A stretch of DNA of 26,326 bases. Source: Clostridiales bacterium. GTDB lineage: Bacteria > Bacillota > Clostridia > Saccharofermentanales > UBA5734. The position numbers were made by a program, and so were the translations under genes. Location of the stretch: positions 1 to 26,326 of the forward strand of contig SLMY01000065.1 of NCBI GenBank assembly GCA_007133255.1, in the 5' to 3' direction. The notes below the pieces were generated by a model. That model was not told the origin of the DNA. It ran no database searches and saw nothing but the letters and a program-made list of their open reading frames with translations. This document shows, piece after piece, positions 1-7,534 of this stretch (its first letter is position 1; each line of letters starts with the position of its first letter).

Positions 1-502
1 CTGTCAGGATTAGTGTGTCAACCAGAACATTATCAGTATCTCTGATCTCAACGCTGATCGATGCGGGCAGATCCACGTTCCATCCCAGATCTTCCCAGAT
101 CTTCTCTACTGACAGATAGCCCATGAGATATTCGCCTTCACTGTCGCTGATGACCAGATTCTTCGACGGAGTGAAGACCCAGTGCCACGTACCTTTGTCG
201 TATTCGGACAGATCAGCATAACCGCTGCCCTGTCCCCCCCAGTGATAAATTTTGCTATCGTAATCCAGCCAGGCAGCCGTGACAGTCAGGCAGTTATCCA
301 CGGCCAATTCTTCAACATACAGATGGCTCGCTCCTCTTCTTGCTATCGGGAACTCATAAGTTTCAGTTTCGCCATTACAATATTCAACATACAGTGTGCC
401 ATAACCTTCAACCGCGCCGACTGTGATCCCAGCGCCCGCAAGCAACAGCAGCACCAGCAGCACAGCAAGTGCAACTGGAATGATCTTTTTGCGTAATTTC
501 AT
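1..502 (-). CDS. Secreted protein of unknown function, C-terminus outside the window
   Basis: The frame opens with ATG at 502-500 and runs without a stop to the window edge, giving about 167 residues. The start is supported by an AGGGAG ribosome binding site a few bases upstream. The N-terminus (MKLRKK, then a stretch rich in V, L and A, then GAG) is a typical signal peptide, so the mature protein should be outside the membrane. There is no lipobox cysteine. The visible mature part (VEGYGTLYVEYCNGETETYEF onwards) is rich in aromatic and acidic residues and looks like a beta-rich extracellular domain, but I do not recognise a family. A plus-strand frame at 182-496 is antisense to it and lacks comparable features. 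Confidence is good that it is a gene and low on function. Confidence 0.75.
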   Translation of the reverse strand, partial: MKLRKKIIPVALAVLLVLLLLAGAGITVGAVEGYGTLYVEYCNGETETYEFPIARRGASHLYVEELAVDNCLTVTAAWLDYDSKIYHWGGQGSGYADLSEYDKGTWHWVFTPSKNLVISDSEGEYLMGYLSVEKIWEDLGWNVDLPASISVEIRDTDNVLVDTLILT

Positions 503-525
503 GCTTTCACTCCCTATCTTATTTA

Positions 526-550
526 TGATGTGTAACCGTTTTGATGTGTA
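526..550. repeat. Tandem direct repeat upstream of the secreted-protein gene
   Basis: TGATGTGTA occurs at 526-534 and again at 542-550, a period of 16 bp. The pair begins about 24 bp upstream of the start codon of the minus-strand gene at 502. Direct repeats in this position are often sites for a regulator bound as a dimer, but a chance repeat in AT-rich DNA cannot be ruled out. Confidence 0.3.
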
Positions 551-825
551 GCTGTATTGAAATTCACTGGTTAACTGCCTGCGTCATAAAACAACAATTC
601 AAACAAGGTGAAAGGAATTAAAATCCGTTCAAAGTCAAATCTCACTTACCAATTTGTTTGTACCTGTAAAAGCTATTCGGATGTCTCATGCGCCAATTTC
701 CTTCACTTCTGGATGGTTATCTGTTCAACTGTATCTTGCCTGTACTTTTCAACTCCTTTCTTTCTATCGCTTTATGTCTTCGGTTCACTCCGCTCGCTCT
801 TCACGTCAGATACGTTTTCCTGAGC
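551..825. other. Intergenic DNA, no gene seen
   Basis: Three short overlapping plus-strand frames cross this stretch (starting at 608, 654 and 688). They show no ribosome binding site, no recognisable domain and unconvincing composition. I see no gene here. It lies between the divergent side of the secreted-protein gene and the terminator at 826-853. Confidence 0.5.
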
Positions 826-853
826 AAAATAAAAACCGGCCATGTGGCCGGTT
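826..853 (-). terminator. Rho-independent terminator, minus strand
   Basis: A perfect 9-bp stem, AACCGGCCA with TGGCCGGTT (853-834), has a 2-nt centre. On the minus strand it runs straight into TTTTTATTTT. On the plus strand no T-run follows it, so it acts on minus-strand transcripts. There is no minus-strand protein gene to its right before 1254, which is the main argument for a non-coding transcript here. Confidence 0.75.
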
Positions 854-1040
854 ACGCTACTTGCATATGCCTGACTAAGCGTCCATCTACCGTCAGACAA
901 TTATCGCATCCACGAGTTATGAGTCTTTAGCGGGATGACCTACTTCATAAACAGATCCTCTGTGTTTGTTGGGGGCTGCTACTATGGTTCACGATATACG
1001 CCGAAGCTCAGGACATACTCTGCGCCCAGCTGAGATGCTT
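826..1040 (-). ncRNA. Candidate structured RNA ending in an intrinsic terminator
   Basis: Read on the minus strand, the segment can fold into an irregular rod. CGCA (1024-1021) can pair with TGCG (908-905), and GAGTATG (1020-1014) with CATAACTC (921-914, one bulged A). The rod is capped by the hairpin ACAGA-GGA-TCTGT (963-951). A second hairpin follows, TGTCTGAC (899-892) with GTCAGGCA (875-868), one pair being G-U, and then a strong terminator. No protein-coding frame explains that terminator. A weak promoter is possible upstream: TTGAAA at 1093-1088, a 16-bp spacer, then CGTAAT. The size (about 200 nt), rod shape and terminator loosely resemble 6S RNA, but I could not match a known family. 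The folding was done by eye only. Confidence 0.35.
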
Positions 1041-1216
1041 ATTTCATATTGATTGATATAACTGAATTACGATAAAAGCCGAGGCAATTTCAACACTCTT
1101 ATAATCGTTATAGTATCATCGTTTTTGTAGAATATTACAGTTTATTTTCATTTTCTGGATATAATATTAAGATTTTGTTGCAAATTAATTTCTTCTTCAT
1201 TATTTTGACCTGCATC

Positions 1217-1245
1217 TGGTCATTTGGCAAAAAGCTGTTTATAAT
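1217..1245 (+). promoter_or_regulatory. Possible promoter of the AraC-type regulator
   Basis: A perfect -10 hexamer TATAAT lies at 1240-1245. The hexamer 17 bp upstream (TGGTCA, 1217-1222) is a poor -35. A start near 1252 would leave almost no leader before the ribosome binding site at 1252-1260, so the real promoter could lie further upstream, in the AT-rich DNA around 1100-1200. Confidence 0.3.
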
Positions 1246-1265
1246 GAATACAGGTGAAGGTTCTA

Positions 1266-2513
1266 ATGATAAATGATATGAAAATATGTGAATGGGTTGA
1301 ACATTTTTCCGGTGTCTCAGGCATTGGCCTATTCTGTCTGGATAAAGACTCAAACAGACGTCCGCAAAGCACAGCCAGATGGAAAGACGCTGATTTAAAG
1401 CTGTTAGCCTTTGCTGAGGTAATTGAACGTATACAGGCACTGCCCACATCCTCGTCTGAATCGGACTGTTCCTATGAGACTTTTTTCACACTGACCGGGT
1501 TTGTCTACAATATTCACAGGATTACCCAACAGCAGGTTCATATTGGGACACTGGTTACAGAACCGATGCTCATTCAGCAGCTGGATGAAAATAAGATTCA
1601 GGCTATCTGCGTTCAACGTGGATCATCTATTGCCGAGAAAATTTTATTTAGGAATATTCTGCTCCATGTGCCGGTTGTCAGCTGGCAGCGAGTGTCGCAG
1701 CTTGGGAAGGTCCTGCAAAGCATGTGCTGTGCTTCCATCGGCCATCATCATGTCCGACAGATCAGTTCTGATATACATGGACAGCTGGATCAGCAGCAGG
1801 AAATCCCTCCCAAAACAAGCCCCTTACCAACTCAGGTTGATTTTGGCCAGCTGCCGTCTGAAGACAGATATCAGCAGATCAGGCATGTCATTCAAACCGG
1901 TGATTTATCTGCTTTGAAGCCGCTGCTAAACCATTACAGTCTGACCGACTGCCCCGTTAATCAGAATCCTGATATTGATTTTATCAGGTCAGCCAAAAAC
2001 AGTTCGATCGTGACCTGTACGATGGCCTGTTTTTGTGCCATTGAAGCAGGTTATCCTTATGATCAGGCCATCACTCTGGCACAAAAGCTGATAGACGGGA
2101 CAGAGAGACTACAGGATGTTAATGCGATTTTTAGCAAGATGAAAGACCCAATATCAGATTTTACCGCGGTCGTTGGACTGTATAAAGATAAAACGTACAG
2201 CAAAACGATGCACAAAGTACTGCTTTTTATTCAGAGCCGGTACCAGGAGAAAATCAGTCTGAAAGAGATTGCCGAGTATGTTGGCCATCATCCGAATTAC
2301 TTGTCAAGCCTGGTTAAAAAGGAAACCGGGCTGCCTTTGTTTGAACATATCAACAGAGTACGCGTTGAGATGAGCAAGTATGAGCTGCAGCACACGACAC
2401 GGACCATCGCTGAAATCGCTCAAAATGCTGGTTTTTCGCATCAGAACTACTATGCCCGTATCTTCAAGCGCATGACAGGCGTGACCCCATCAGAATTTCG
2501 CAGTAAGATTTAA
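1266..2513 (+). CDS. AraC/XylS-family transcriptional regulator
   Basis: This is a 415-residue DNA-binding regulator. The last ~100 residues form a double helix-turn-helix of the AraC type (HTH_18): ISLKEIAEYVGHHPNYLSSL, then TIAEIAQNAGFSHQNYYARI and FKRMTGVTPSEFR, the usual family ending. The N-terminal ~300 residues are a sensor region I do not recognise. It contains QVHIGTLVTEPM, which could belong to a ligand-binding fold of the PocR/GAF sort, but that is a guess. I chose ATG at 1266 because GGTGAAGG stands 5 bases before it. A frame-matching GTG at 1254 lies within that ribosome binding site. The gene stands alone, with long gaps on both sides, so its target is not evident. It may control the flanking gene for the secreted protein or the phospholipase-like operon. 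Confidence 0.9.
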   Translation: MINDMKICEWVEHFSGVSGIGLFCLDKDSNRRPQSTARWKDADLKLLAFAEVIERIQALPTSSSESDCSYETFFTLTGFVYNIHRITQQQVHIGTLVTEPMLIQQLDENKIQAICVQRGSSIAEKILFRNILLHVPVVSWQRVSQLGKVLQSMCCASIGHHHVRQISSDIHGQLDQQQEIPPKTSPLPTQVDFGQLPSEDRYQQIRHVIQTGDLSALKPLLNHYSLTDCPVNQNPDIDFIRSAKNSSIVTCTMACFCAIEAGYPYDQAITLAQKLIDGTERLQDVNAIFSKMKDPISDFTAVVGLYKDKTYSKTMHKVLLFIQSRYQEKISLKEIAEYVGHHPNYLSSLVKKETGLPLFEHINRVRVEMSKYELQHTTRTIAEIAQNAGFSHQNYYARIFKRMTGVTPSEFRSKI

Positions 2514-2922
2514 TATCCAGATTAACCTGATACAGCCTGGCTATATATGAATTTCGCGAAACCGATGAACCTGAGAGCATGATGCAGTTCATGGTCGTGA
2601 ACTTACATCACCTTTTAGACCTTGAGGGGTGCCGATGTTTTCTTGAACAGTTTAAGCCGTGCCTATCTGTTGTCTGGATTCTACCGGGCTCAAATAGCCC
2701 ATTAGTCAATGACAAAATACAAATGATAGCCCTTTATGATTGTTTGTCCTTTTTCTAGCCTGTAAAATATGAATATCTGTAAACTATATTAGCTGGTCAT
2801 CAATCAACCAGGTGGTTTATTGTCTTCTGGTTTTTCTCAGGAATGGTTTGCTGTCAGCACACGGTTTCGTCCCCAGATCATGAGGATTTGTCTTCATGAA
2901 CTTTCAAGAAAGGTTAACGATC
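2514..2922. other. Intergenic stretch with no convincing gene
   Basis: The 409 bp between the regulator and the zinc-ribbon gene hold one short frame (from ATG at about 2580, 59 codons). It has no convincing ribosome binding site and no recognisable domain. A small hairpin GGGCT-CAAAT-AGCCC lies near 2687-2701 without a T-run. TATATT-like and TTGTCC-like hexamers around 2740-2790 could serve as the promoter of the downstream pair, but none is well spaced. I see nothing firmer. Confidence 0.4.
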
Positions 2923-3567
2923 ATGTATTGTCGTCATTGTGGCCAGACACTGGGAACCCAGGCTGTTTTTTGTACTCACTGCGGGTCACCGGCTAACGTA
3001 TCAGTCGGTCAGCCTTTTTCGGTTCATCCATCTGCCAAACCCGTGAAACAAAAAAAACTTCTCTCACCTCGAAAAAAACGGATCATTCGCGTAGGTATCG
3101 CTGTTAGCGCTGTCATCTTTCTTGGGCTTGTTGTCTGGCAAGCCGGACATCTCACCGGACAGTGGCAGCGAATGGCGCTAAATCGGTCGATTTCTGCCTG
3201 GGAACGTTATGATGATCGTTCTGAAGTTGAGGACGCGGTTATGACCAGCCTTAACGAAATGGCTGATTTACTGGAAAGAGGCCAGATTAGTGCTGCACTT
3301 GATTATGTGCATTCCGATCAGAAAGAGCGCTATGCCAGTGATTTCGCGCGATATCCAGAGCAGATTCCAATCCTGGTGTCCGCGCTGCGTTCCGCTAACC
3401 TCGTTTTAATCAGCGATGAGCTGGATGCATATGAAACCGACCGAATGGTACGGGTGGAGCTGCAGATTCCGGACGATGCCAACAGCGCCGGACAGGATGA
3501 AGCGCTTGGCAGAGCCTTTACGATCACAATGGTTCTGGACGAAGAAAGGTGGGTGATTGATTCATGA
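2923..3567 (+). CDS. Zinc-ribbon, single-pass membrane protein
   Basis: The protein has 214 residues. It starts with a zinc ribbon made of two CxxC pairs (C3/C6 in MYCRHCGQ and C17/C20 in FCTHCGS). A basic linker (KQKKLLSPRKKR) follows, then one transmembrane helix at about residues 54-74. The remaining ~140 residues should lie outside the membrane; they read as an alpha/beta domain (SLNEMADLLERGQISAALDY; a strand-rich end closing with RWVIDS) of the kind in DUF4878-like proteins. I chose ATG 2923 because the ribbon begins there and AAGAAAGG precedes it. An in-frame ATG at 2896 would add nine residues. Its stop overlaps the next start (ATGA), so the two proteins are made together. It may anchor or assist the exported partner. 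Confidence 0.8.
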   Translation: MYCRHCGQTLGTQAVFCTHCGSPANVSVGQPFSVHPSAKPVKQKKLLSPRKKRIIRVGIAVSAVIFLGLVVWQAGHLTGQWQRMALNRSISAWERYDDRSEVEDAVMTSLNEMADLLERGQISAALDYVHSDQKERYASDFARYPEQIPILVSALRSANLVLISDELDAYETDRMVRVELQIPDDANSAGQDEALGRAFTITMVLDEERWVIDS

Positions 3568-6044
3568 TTGAGATGGTAAAACTGCTCAAGGACAGCGTTT
3601 CAAACTCACCAATAGATTATCAATTTGATTTCAGTGCCTTTTCAGAAACAAGCGTCTGCGATCAAAAGCGTAAAACTCATAGGTCTGTTCGTACTAAACG
3701 GATGCCTCTGCGCCTGCTGACTGGATTGCTGGCTTTTTTACTGTTATTCGGCAATGCCGGCAGTCTGGCACATGCCTGGGAGCAGGAAACGCATCAGATC
3801 ATCAATCAGGAAGCGATTCGTCAGTTTAACCAGATGGCAGCTGCCGCCGATAAATATAGAAACAGCCGAGTTGACTTAAGCACATTGGTTGAAGCTCCCT
3901 ATGTCACCAGTACCAGCAGAACCTCCTACTACTACGAACAGGAGTGGCGCCGCCATTCGGGGAATTATTTTATTGTTCATGGCGGCTATTCGTCCGATGA
4001 GCCGCATCTTTATGTCTCGGTCAAACACTTTTATGATCCATTCAAGCTTTCCGCCGTCCATCAGCTGACTGATCTGGCAGAGTATCATGGTCTTGTGTAC
4101 GAAGCGATACCAGCCACCGACTGGGCGCTGACACAACAGGATAATCCATACAGTCTGGTCAACGCGATGAAAAATTACAAAAAGAGTATGGAGATTCCTT
4201 CCAATGCTCAGGTTCGCTCAATACCAGCGACTGCAGATTTTCGTGATTTCGCCGGCCAGCCTGAATCAGTTGAACAGATGCGGGCAATGTACCTTGGCAA
4301 GGCGATGCGCGGTATAGGCGAAGTGATGCACCTGGTGGGTGATATGACGCAGCCGGCGCATGTGAGAAATGACGCCCACCCTAAATGGGAAATCACAGAA
4401 TCGGCTGTGACAGAGGATGTGGCCTGGACTGTTATTCGCGAGCCGAGGCGTGATGGCGTTAATCTGGCTGCAGCAGGCAATGATATTCGCAGAATTATGC
4501 ACGAAATGGCGAAATGGACCAACGAGAATTTTTACTCAGAAGATACCATGCATGATCTGAAGCATGATGTTGAACCCTGGAATGGCCTTAGCTACTATCC
4601 CTCACCTGTTTTTTCGCAGTTTACTGAAACGGTGTATAACGGATATCCAACCTGGGTTGCCCGGTTTCAGGACCTGGAAGTCAATATGTTTCGCAAGGAG
4701 CGAGACTGGTCTTTAGTCAACTACCGGTATATTATTACCAGTGAGTTCGCGGTTGAACAATCGAAGGTGCTGCTGCCCCTGGCCACTGCCGGCTGCGCCA
4801 GAGTCATTGACGTCTTCATGCCAACGCTGACGATGAAACAAGAATTGGCAGAAGTAGAGCCGGACGCAGAATTAGTCAAAAAAGCGGAAGAGCAGGGCGT
4901 TTTGCAGGTCCGCCAGTTTGAAGCTGATCTGCAGCTGGTACATGAAATCGGCCAGGATACACACTGGCGTGATGAGGGACTTGAAATCCGCTATTCCGGT
5001 CCGGGTGAGCTTTGGAAAATCAGCGGTTCAAGGGAAAGAAAAATTGCTGATGTTGAGTTTCTGGACGGCTCTGTCGCCAGGCACCAGGATCCTGTTACCG
5101 GAGAAATGGTTGACGGAAAGCCGCAGCTGATCATGCCGATGGGCGCGCCTTCCAGAGTTAATCTTTCCGGCCCTGAAATTGACTATTCCGTAGAACCAGA
5201 AGACGCGATTTTCACTACAGTTTCAGCTGGGGCTCGTGACATCACATGTGATCCTTACTTTTTCGAAACGGAAGATCCCGAGATCACCCTGAAAACGGAA
5301 AGTCTGCAGGTTATGCCGAGTGAACGGATTGACTTTACTGTTGAGATTAAAAACCCGCCGCAGCGGTATGAGCTGGAATGGCATTTCGGTGATGAAAACC
5401 CGGAAGATCCTGCTTCTTATGAGCCGGTTCGCAGCCGCGGCCTCAATATGACACACGTGTTCGAAAAGGAGCAGGACTATACGGTTACAGTGCGCCTGAT
5501 TGATCGCAAACGTGATGTGGTCAGAGCAGAGGACAGCCTGACCATAACCGCCGAGTTTGGTGATCTGTCGGGAAACTGGGACATCATTCTGACTGTTGAG
5601 GAAGAAAGCACCGTCTTTCGCAATCTGATCATCATGATCATGAAAGGGCTGATTCGCTTCTTTATCTCACCGTTTATAGAGGCACTGGGCGAAGGGCCTG
5701 TAGATGAATCAGTTGTTGAATCGTTTACGTTTGTCGGCTCCACGATTGAGTATAAAACGTATCTTAGCAAAATGGAGGAAGAGGAACATGAAATAGCCTA
5801 TCAGGGAACACTTGATTTTGTCGGTTCTAACACTGGTTATTTCAGCCCTCCGGCAGACAATCTCAGTGTGGTGCTGGTTATGGAAGAGGGTTATCTTGTC
5901 TTCTATGGCGGCGGTTATGATGACAATGGCAACTTTGTTGAGTTTAAATATCTGACTGACGGAAAAATGAACAGCACCAGCAACCTTGAAGGCCGGTTCG
6001 ACATGCCCGGTCAGATCAGCGGTACATGGGTGGCTCGCCGCTGA
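3564..6044 (+). CDS. Exported zinc phospholipase C-like protein with PKD-like and C-terminal beta domains
   Basis: The protein has 826 residues. A signal sequence (MPLRLLTGLLAFLLLFGNAG, residues 47-66, ending SLAHA) is cleaved before W72, giving a mature N-terminal Trp. In the bacterial zinc phospholipase C / S1-P1 nuclease fold that Trp is a zinc ligand. Other expected ligands are visible: H77, H155 in KHFYDP, and H256, D260, H266 and D270 in GEVMHLVGDMTQPAHVRND. After about residue 430 a PKD-like domain follows (LEWHFGDENP with VFEKEQDYTVTVRLID). A hydrophobic patch (LIIMIMKGLIRFFISPF) and a beta-rich lipocalin-like end complete it. At over 800 residues it is much longer than simple phospholipases C (about 250-400). 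The start at 3564 has a GGTGGG site and couples to the upstream gene. It puts 46 residues before the signal core, so internal initiation at M47 is possible. Substrate unknown. Confidence 0.8.
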   Translation: MIEMVKLLKDSVSNSPIDYQFDFSAFSETSVCDQKRKTHRSVRTKRMPLRLLTGLLAFLLLFGNAGSLAHAWEQETHQIINQEAIRQFNQMAAAADKYRNSRVDLSTLVEAPYVTSTSRTSYYYEQEWRRHSGNYFIVHGGYSSDEPHLYVSVKHFYDPFKLSAVHQLTDLAEYHGLVYEAIPATDWALTQQDNPYSLVNAMKNYKKSMEIPSNAQVRSIPATADFRDFAGQPESVEQMRAMYLGKAMRGIGEVMHLVGDMTQPAHVRNDAHPKWEITESAVTEDVAWTVIREPRRDGVNLAAAGNDIRRIMHEMAKWTNENFYSEDTMHDLKHDVEPWNGLSYYPSPVFSQFTETVYNGYPTWVARFQDLEVNMFRKERDWSLVNYRYIITSEFAVEQSKVLLPLATAGCARVIDVFMPTLTMKQELAEVEPDAELVKKAEEQGVLQVRQFEADLQLVHEIGQDTHWRDEGLEIRYSGPGELWKISGSRERKIADVEFLDGSVARHQDPVTGEMVDGKPQLIMPMGAPSRVNLSGPEIDYSVEPEDAIFTTVSAGARDITCDPYFFETEDPEITLKTESLQVMPSERIDFTVEIKNPPQRYELEWHFGDENPEDPASYEPVRSRGLNMTHVFEKEQDYTVTVRLIDRKRDVVRAEDSLTITAEFGDLSGNWDIILTVEEESTVFRNLIIMIMKGLIRFFISPFIEALGEGPVDESVVESFTFVGSTIEYKTYLSKMEEEEHEIAYQGTLDFVGSNTGYFSPPADNLSVVLVMEEGYLVFYGGGYDDNGNFVEFKYLTDGKMNSTSNLEGRFDMPGQISGTWVARR

Positions 6045-6147
6045 AGATTCAGAAGGAGGCTGCTGCACAATATCCTCTCGCCAAAGAAGGCACTGGCTGC
6101 TGACAGCCACCCGGCGGTTCGAACGCTAAACACAAGGCCAGGGGAAC

Positions 6148-6202
6148 GGACTCATTGCGCAGTGGTCCTGATGGACCCCACAAGGGAGGATAGAACGAGT
6201 CC
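6148..6202 (+). other. Possible structured leader element before the oxidoreductase gene
   Basis: GGACTC (6148-6153) pairs with GAGTCC (6197-6202). Inside that helix, GTGGTCC and GGACCCCAC form a second 7-bp helix with a TGAT loop and two bulged Cs. It lies in the 286-bp gap before the oxidoreductase and has no T-run. It could be a structured leader, an operator or coincidence, and it matches no riboswitch I know. Confidence 0.25.
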
Positions 6203-6296
6203 TCAAACAGCCTTTGCAAGACTATGATGGATCACATTTCAACGGCATTTATTTATTGGGCGACGGGCCAACTCAGATAAGACAGTTATGACGGGG

Positions 6297-6322
6297 CTAT
6301 AAAAGGATTATACGAGCGGAGG
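6297..6322 (+). promoter_or_regulatory. Shared promoter/leader module, copy 1
   Basis: CTATAAAAG, one variable base, ATTATACGAG, one variable base, GGAGG. The same 26 bp, with only two differences, stands at 21577-21602 before the amidohydrolase. It holds -10-like TATAAA and TTATAC hexamers arranged as an inverted repeat (TATAA, 5 bp, TTATA) and ends in the ribosome binding site 8 bases before the start codon. This suggests a common promoter or operator with a very short leader. Confidence 0.55.
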
Positions 6323-6330
6323 AGGTTCTT

Positions 6331-7344
6331 ATGATGAAAAAGATTAGAACAGCCGTCATCGGATGCGGCTATTTTGGCAGCATGCATGCTGAAATCTATG
6401 CCTCCGCGAGCGGGGCGGATCTGATAGCGGTTGTGGACCGTGATGATGAAAAAGCCGGTGATCTGGCGAAGCGGCTTTTATGCAGGCCATACGGCAGTCT
6501 GGGCGCGGCCCTGTCTTCAGAGGAGATTGATCTGGTCGACGTATGCCTGCCTGACAGCCTGCATACCGACGCGGTCCTGCAGGCGATGGCGGCGGACAAA
6601 CATATTTTTATCGAAAAGCCCCTGGCAGATACGCTTGATAATGCCCGCAGGCTGATGATGGCCGCGGTGGATTACCCGCGCAAAATCACTGTCGGCCATA
6701 TCTGTCGTTTCGATATCCGCTATGTCAAAGCAAGAGAAGCCATTCAAAGCGGAGCACTGGGCGATATCATCTATATCGCCTCAAAACGCAACAGCCCGGT
6801 TCTCGGTGCCAGGCGCTATGCCCGCCACTGCAAGCTGCTGACACATAGCGGTGTCCATGATCTTGATCTGGTTCGCTGGTTTCTGGGCAGCGAATATCAG
6901 CAGGTCTATGCGGCCAGCCGCCGCGTACGCATGATCCATGAGGGTTACCCCGATACCGATGATGCTGTTCTCGCTGTTTTTACGCTCGACAACGGGGTGA
7001 CTTACTCTCTGGAGAATTGCTGGGCGCTGCCAGATCAGTTCCCTAGTTACATCGACGCTAAAATGAATATTGTCGGGACCAGAGGAGCAATCCAGATTGA
7101 TTTTGCTGACCAGGGTTACCAGTTTGCCGGCAATTCCCACTACGAACTGCCGGATATCGCCTACTGGCCGGAAGTAAATGGTCTGCGCAGCGGCGATCTT
7201 CGGCTTGAGCTGGAAGATTTTATTGAATGTATTCAACAAGACAGGCAGCCGCGGGTTACGGTCAGGGATGGGTATGAAGTCGCCCTGGCGGCGGTAAAAG
7301 CCATGGAATCCGCCGCCATTGGCCAGGTGGTGACCCTTCGCTGA
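6331..7344 (+). CDS. Gfo/Idh/MocA-family NAD(P)-dependent oxidoreductase
   Basis: The protein has 337 residues and is cytoplasmic, from a family that oxidises or reduces sugars and inositols with NAD(P). The N-terminal Rossmann fold shows the nucleotide loop GCGYFGSMHA (residues 11-20) and an acidic end to the second strand (VVDRD). The family's catalytic lysine lies in IEKPLADT at about residue 93. The C-terminal substrate domain carries THSGVHDLDLVRWFLG, the region holding the active-site Asp/His pair in relatives. The start is preceded by GGAGGAGG within the shared module at 6297-6322; an adjacent second ATG at 6334 is equally possible. It runs in the same direction as the HAD gene downstream, which has its own promoter. 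The substrate cannot be read from sequence; an inositol- or sugar-acid-like compound is an inference. Confidence 0.88.
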   Translation: MMKKIRTAVIGCGYFGSMHAEIYASASGADLIAVVDRDDEKAGDLAKRLLCRPYGSLGAALSSEEIDLVDVCLPDSLHTDAVLQAMAADKHIFIEKPLADTLDNARRLMMAAVDYPRKITVGHICRFDIRYVKAREAIQSGALGDIIYIASKRNSPVLGARRYARHCKLLTHSGVHDLDLVRWFLGSEYQQVYAASRRVRMIHEGYPDTDDAVLAVFTLDNGVTYSLENCWALPDQFPSYIDAKMNIVGTRGAIQIDFADQGYQFAGNSHYELPDIAYWPEVNGLRSGDLRLELEDFIECIQQDRQPRVTVRDGYEVALAAVKAMESAAIGQVVTLR

Positions 7345-7491
7345 CCTTCCGGACGTCAGTTAGATTTCACCCTCTCACTGATAGGTCACTGCTTTGGCTT
7401 TGGAGGCCGATCATCCAGGTACATGTTCCGGACGCAGCCGCATCCAGGGCCTGCGAACGCAAACCTTTTGCAATCAAATCTGGCGGATTCA

Positions 7492-7500
7492 TGATATAAT
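7492..7500 (+). promoter_or_regulatory. Extended -10 promoter of the Cof-type phosphatase
   Basis: TG, one base, TATAAT: a perfect extended -10 element with TATAAT at 7495-7500. No good -35 lies at 17 bp, which extended -10 promoters tolerate. The expected transcription start is near 7507, about 28 bp before the start codon. Confidence 0.55.
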
Positions 7501-7534
7501 GCTTTGTGATGCCTAAAGCAAGGAGCGTTTATTC

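Noticed and set aside
182..496. Plus-strand 104-codon frame
   Set aside because: It is antisense to the secreted-protein gene on the minus strand, which has a signal peptide and a ribosome binding site; this frame has neither.
834..853. Hairpin as a plus-strand terminator or repeat-family element
   Set aside because: No T-run follows it on the plus strand and no second copy was seen in the window; the T-run lies on the minus strand.
608..930. Three overlapping short plus-strand frames
   Set aside because: They have no ribosome binding site and no recognisable domain, and they run across the minus-strand terminator hairpin.
1135..1449. Minus-strand frames overlapping the AraC-type gene start
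   Set aside because: They are antisense to a clear regulator gene and have no ribosome binding site.
2580..2758. 59-codon frame starting MMQF after the AraC-type gene
   Set aside because: Its residue composition is not implausible, but it has only a weak GAGAG upstream and no recognisable domain; too little support.
5709..6110. 133-codon minus-strand frame
   Set aside because: It is a shadow of the phospholipase-like gene's 3' end, with no start signal.
6781..7239. 152-codon minus-strand frame
   Set aside because: It is antisense to the Gfo/Idh/MocA gene, which has full family motifs.
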